Assembly: GCA_945949875.1 (NCBI GenBank) | Contig: CAMFGH010000009.1 | Coordinates: 1-45,089 of the forward strand | Direction of reading: 5' to 3' | Length of the DNA: 45,089 nucleotides | Source of the DNA: an uncultured bacterium | GTDB lineage: Bacteria > Bacillota > Clostridia > Lachnospirales > Lachnospiraceae | In this document: positions 42,763-45,089 of the stretch, in pieces | Numbering within the stretch: the stretch's first letter is position 1 | Layout of the letters: every line of letters starts with the position of its first letter | Notes under the pieces: model-generated | What the model was told of the DNA's origin: nothing | Databases searched by the model: none | Seen by the model: the letters and a program-made list of their open reading frames with translations, nothing else | Position numbers and translations under genes: made by a program

Positions 42763-43487
42763 GCGAAGGAAGGATAAAAGTTCGTATCAAATTCTCCAAG
42801 CATGGTGTTATGCGCTTTATCGGTCATTTGGATATCATGCGCTATTTCCAAAAGGTTTTCCGTCGTGCCGAGATCGATATCGCATACAGCCAGGGATTTT
42901 CTCCTCATCAGATCATGTCTTTTGCTGCGCCCCTTGGGGTTGGAATGGAAAGTGACGGAGAATACATGGATGTGGAACTATGTTCCATAAACAGTTCAGA
43001 AGATATTGTAAATCGTATGAATGAACAGATGGCAGATGGGATGCAGGTTCTTTCTGCAAGAGTTCTTCCGGATGGCGCTTCCAATGCCATGGCCTCGGTA
43101 GCAGCTGCCGGATATTACATTCGTTTTCGGGATTCTTTTGTGCCACCCCAGGGATGGCGTAAAGTCATTGAGGATTTTATGTCACAGGAGCAGATCCTGG
43201 TAACCAAGGTTACTAAGAAAAGTGAGATTCAAATGGATTTAAAGCCGGGAATTTATGATTTTAAAGTATCTTCCCATGATTGCACGGACTGTCTGTATCT
43301 GATGGTAAATGCAAGCAGTTCCGGCAATATTAAACCGGCTATGGTGTTGGAGGAAGTCTATAAAATGCTGGATATTCCTTTTGATTCCTTTCAGCTTCTT
43401 ATCACCAGAGAGGACACCTATTTGAATGTTGGAACCGATGAAAAACCGGAGTTTTTACCTCTTGATCTGATCGGTGAAATTGTATAA
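42759..43487 (+). CDS. TIGR03936 family (DUF2344) protein
   Basis: 242 residues. The start KVRIKFSKHGVMRFIGHLDIMRYFQKVFRRAEIDIAYSQGFSPH, with the FSPHQIMSFAAPLGVG loop, is the DUF2344 signature. In some bacteria this domain is fused to the radical SAM protein that precedes it here, so the two likely form one functional unit. Function unknown. Overlaps the upstream gene by ATGA; the RNase gene begins 14 bases after its stop. Confidence 0.9.
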   Translation: MSEGRIKVRIKFSKHGVMRFIGHLDIMRYFQKVFRRAEIDIAYSQGFSPHQIMSFAAPLGVGMESDGEYMDVELCSINSSEDIVNRMNEQMADGMQVLSARVLPDGASNAMASVAAAGYYIRFRDSFVPPQGWRKVIEDFMSQEQILVTKVTKKSEIQMDLKPGIYDFKVSSHDCTDCLYLMVNASSSGNIKPAMVLEEVYKMLDIPFDSFQLLITREDTYLNVGTDEKPEFLPLDLIGEIV

Positions 43488-43501
43488 ACAGGATTTATGA
43501 C

Positions 43502-44767
43502 ATGAGCAGACATATTGACGGTATATCGCATATTTCCAGGGAACATGAGATATATCAGACAAATACAGAACAAAATAAAGTGATTCTTACCAGAAATCAT
43601 GGTATTTTATATGCTTTTCTACTGGAAAACGGACGTATTTGCAAGGTTGCCCGTGAAGAAAAGCAGGCCTATCCCATTGGCACTATTTTGATTGGTAAGG
43701 TAGTAAATATTTTAAAAGAAACGGAAGGTGCTTTTATCCGCTTAGACGGGAAGGATACCATGGCATATCTGCCTGTAAATGGGCAGGAGCTTTCTCATAT
43801 CCGGATTGTTAATCGTAAGCCCGATGGAAGAATACTGCAGAATGATGATGTCATCATTCAAATTAAGAAAGAACCCCAAAAAACAAAACCATATCTGGTT
43901 AGTGGCGTATTGGAAATATCCGGCGAATATCTTGCGTTGCATGATGGTAGCGGACAGGTACATGTTTCTAAAAAAATAGAACAATCACACAAAAAAGAAT
44001 ATCTGGAATATGCTTCCCAGTGGAAAGAAGCAACGATAACAGAACCAAACATGGAAAAAGAACCTGTGGATATGGTATTCCGAACTAACGCCATGTTTGC
44101 GGATCGGGATGATATCCATCAGGAATATATTGATCTGATCAGTCAATTTAAAAATGTTGACTTATTCGGTCGAACCAGAACAGTCTACAGTATTTTATAT
44201 CGAACAGATCTTTTTTACATAGAAATGATTCGAAATCTGGATCACTCCAAAGAATATGAAATCATTACGGATTGTAAAGATGTTCTGGAGCACCTGGAGC
44301 ATCATAATATTCATTCTCGTCTTTATCAGGATGAACAGATTTCTCTTTCCCAAATATATTCTTTGAAAACCAGGTTGCAGGAACTGTCCGGGAAAAAAGT
44401 TTATATGAAATCTGGTGCTTATCTTGTCATTGAGCCTACCGAAGCACTGATCAGTATTGATGTGAATTCCGGAAAAGCTCAGAAAAATGTAGATCATGAG
44501 ACCTATTCTTTACAGATCAATATAGAGGCAGCAAAAGAAGCTGCTTATCAGATGAAAGTAAGGAATCTGAGTGGAATGATTCTGATTGATTTTATCAATA
44601 TGAATTTAGCAGAGTCAAAAAAAGAACTGATCAATGTGTTGTGTTCGGAAATCAGCAACGATAAAGTTACAACGAAATTCATTGATTTTACAAAACTGGG
44701 ACTGGCAGAGCTTACCAGAAAAAGAATGGAAAAGCCCCTCGCCTATGTGCTTCGTGACTGGGAATAA
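43502..44767 (+). CDS. Ribonuclease E/G family protein
   Basis: 421 residues. Endoribonuclease of the RNase E/G type, cutting single-stranded RNA with a preference for 5' monophosphate. The S1 RNA-binding region is at residues 60-150 (IGTILIGKVVNILKETEGAFIRLDGKDTMAYLP). The catalytic part has LVIEPTEALISIDVNSGKAQ and MILIDFINM, supplying the two metal-binding aspartates, and ends GLAELTRKRMEKPL. No CPxC zinc-link motif is seen, and the protein stops soon after the catalytic core. Follows the TIGR03936 gene, a conserved clostridial order. Confidence 0.88.
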   Translation: MSRHIDGISHISREHEIYQTNTEQNKVILTRNHGILYAFLLENGRICKVAREEKQAYPIGTILIGKVVNILKETEGAFIRLDGKDTMAYLPVNGQELSHIRIVNRKPDGRILQNDDVIIQIKKEPQKTKPYLVSGVLEISGEYLALHDGSGQVHVSKKIEQSHKKEYLEYASQWKEATITEPNMEKEPVDMVFRTNAMFADRDDIHQEYIDLISQFKNVDLFGRTRTVYSILYRTDLFYIEMIRNLDHSKEYEIITDCKDVLEHLEHHNIHSRLYQDEQISLSQIYSLKTRLQELSGKKVYMKSGAYLVIEPTEALISIDVNSGKAQKNVDHETYSLQINIEAAKEAAYQMKVRNLSGMILIDFINMNLAESKKELINVLCSEISNDKVTTKFIDFTKLGLAELTRKRMEKPLAYVLRDWE

Positions 44768-44828
44768 AGGTTGGAAACCAGAGCAATGAATCGGAAACCA
44801 GAACTGGGATTTAGAAAAGAGAATCAGA

Positions 44829-45089
44829 ATGCAGTCTTCAATTATATTTTTTATGGAAATCATAGGAACCATTGCCTTTGCATGCTCCGGGGCTATGGCG
44901 GGAATTCGAAGTAAAATGGACATTTTCGGAGTATGTGTACTTGGCGTTATCACTTCTGTGGGTGGAGGTATGATTCGGGATATCATGCTTGGAATCATTC
45001 CACCAAGCATATTTTATCATCCGGTATATCTTGTGGTTGCAGTTGTTTCTTCCTGTTTTATTTTTATTGCATTTGTCATATGTAGAAAG
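44829..45089 (+). CDS. TRIC-family (YadS/UPF0126) cation channel, 3' truncated by the window
   Basis: First 87 residues of a membrane protein. The segment IIGTIAFACSGAMAGIRSKMD followed by DIFGVCVLGVITSVGGGMIRDIMLG is the glycine-rich motif of the trimeric intracellular cation channel family, with a second hydrophobic stretch after PPSIFYHP. The frame runs off the window end without a stop. The ribosome site is weak; ATG 44853 is an alternative start. In many Clostridia rplU would follow the RNase gene, so the order differs here. Confidence 0.85.
   Translation, partial: MQSSIIFFMEIIGTIAFACSGAMAGIRSKMDIFGVCVLGVITSVGGGMIRDIMLGIIPPSIFYHPVYLVVAVVSSCFIFIAFVICRK

Overview
The window reads as a stretch of chromosomal backbone from a low-to-mid GC, spore-forming member of the Clostridia, most likely Lachnospiraceae. 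The reasons are AGGAGG-type ribosome sites with ATG, GTG and TTG starts, the arrangement rpmB / asp23-fakA-recG, GerW and YlbJ sporulation proteins, RecU in place of RuvC, and near-consensus family sequences (IlvC, RecU, HisZ) of Lachnospiraceae type. The genus is not certain. No tRNA, rRNA, prophage, transposase or CRISPR array was seen.

Layout. 1-3830: branched-chain amino acid genes: 3' part of ilvB, two different ilvN-type regulatory subunits, and ilvC, closed by a strong terminator. 3830-7390: a Gx-transporter/NusG-II pair, ruvA-ruvB and zapA, bounded by two copies of a hairpin-forming intergenic repeat. 7394-13040: U32 peptidase family protein, a FtsW/RodA protein overlapping a class B penicillin-binding protein, and a Nudix hydrolase. 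13112-16650: a degenerate HD-GYP gene on the minus strand, then a small-gene run with DUF2953 (YtfI-like), GerW/YtfJ, a 45-residue membrane protein and a coiled-coil protein ending in a J-domain-like HPD segment. 16694-24150: rpmB (minus) divergent from asp23-fakA-recG-degV-gyrB-like. 24211-30353: gyrA-like, rsmD, coaD, a coiled-coil protein, a signal-less amidase with a C-terminal membrane anchor, and ylbJ (minus). 30415-35831: a pseudouridine synthase fused to a HAD phosphatase, a YgiQ radical SAM protein, a membrane protein, an RluA-type pseudouridine synthase and recU, tightly packed with overlaps. 35878-40396: a histidine operon (hisZ-G-D-B-I) with a strong promoter and a repeat-rich leader. 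40454-end: a small membrane protein, the TIGR03960/TIGR03936 pair, RNase E/G, and the start of a TRIC-family channel.

Working together: RuvAB, RecG and RecU form a nearly complete Firmicutes Holliday-junction toolkit in one window. FakA plus DegV is the pattern of a fatty-acid kinase and its carrier. The ilv and his blocks are biosynthetic, the his set being incomplete here (no hisA, hisF, hisH or hisE).

No clearly new defence, mobile or biosynthetic system is visible. The observations most worth following are the pseudouridine synthase-HAD fusion, the signal-less tail-anchored amidase, the his-leader repeats with a palindrome, the rpmB leader with mutually exclusive hairpins, the dispersed hairpin repeat, and the coiled-coil/J-like protein. 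All calls are from reading the sequence; no database search was run.
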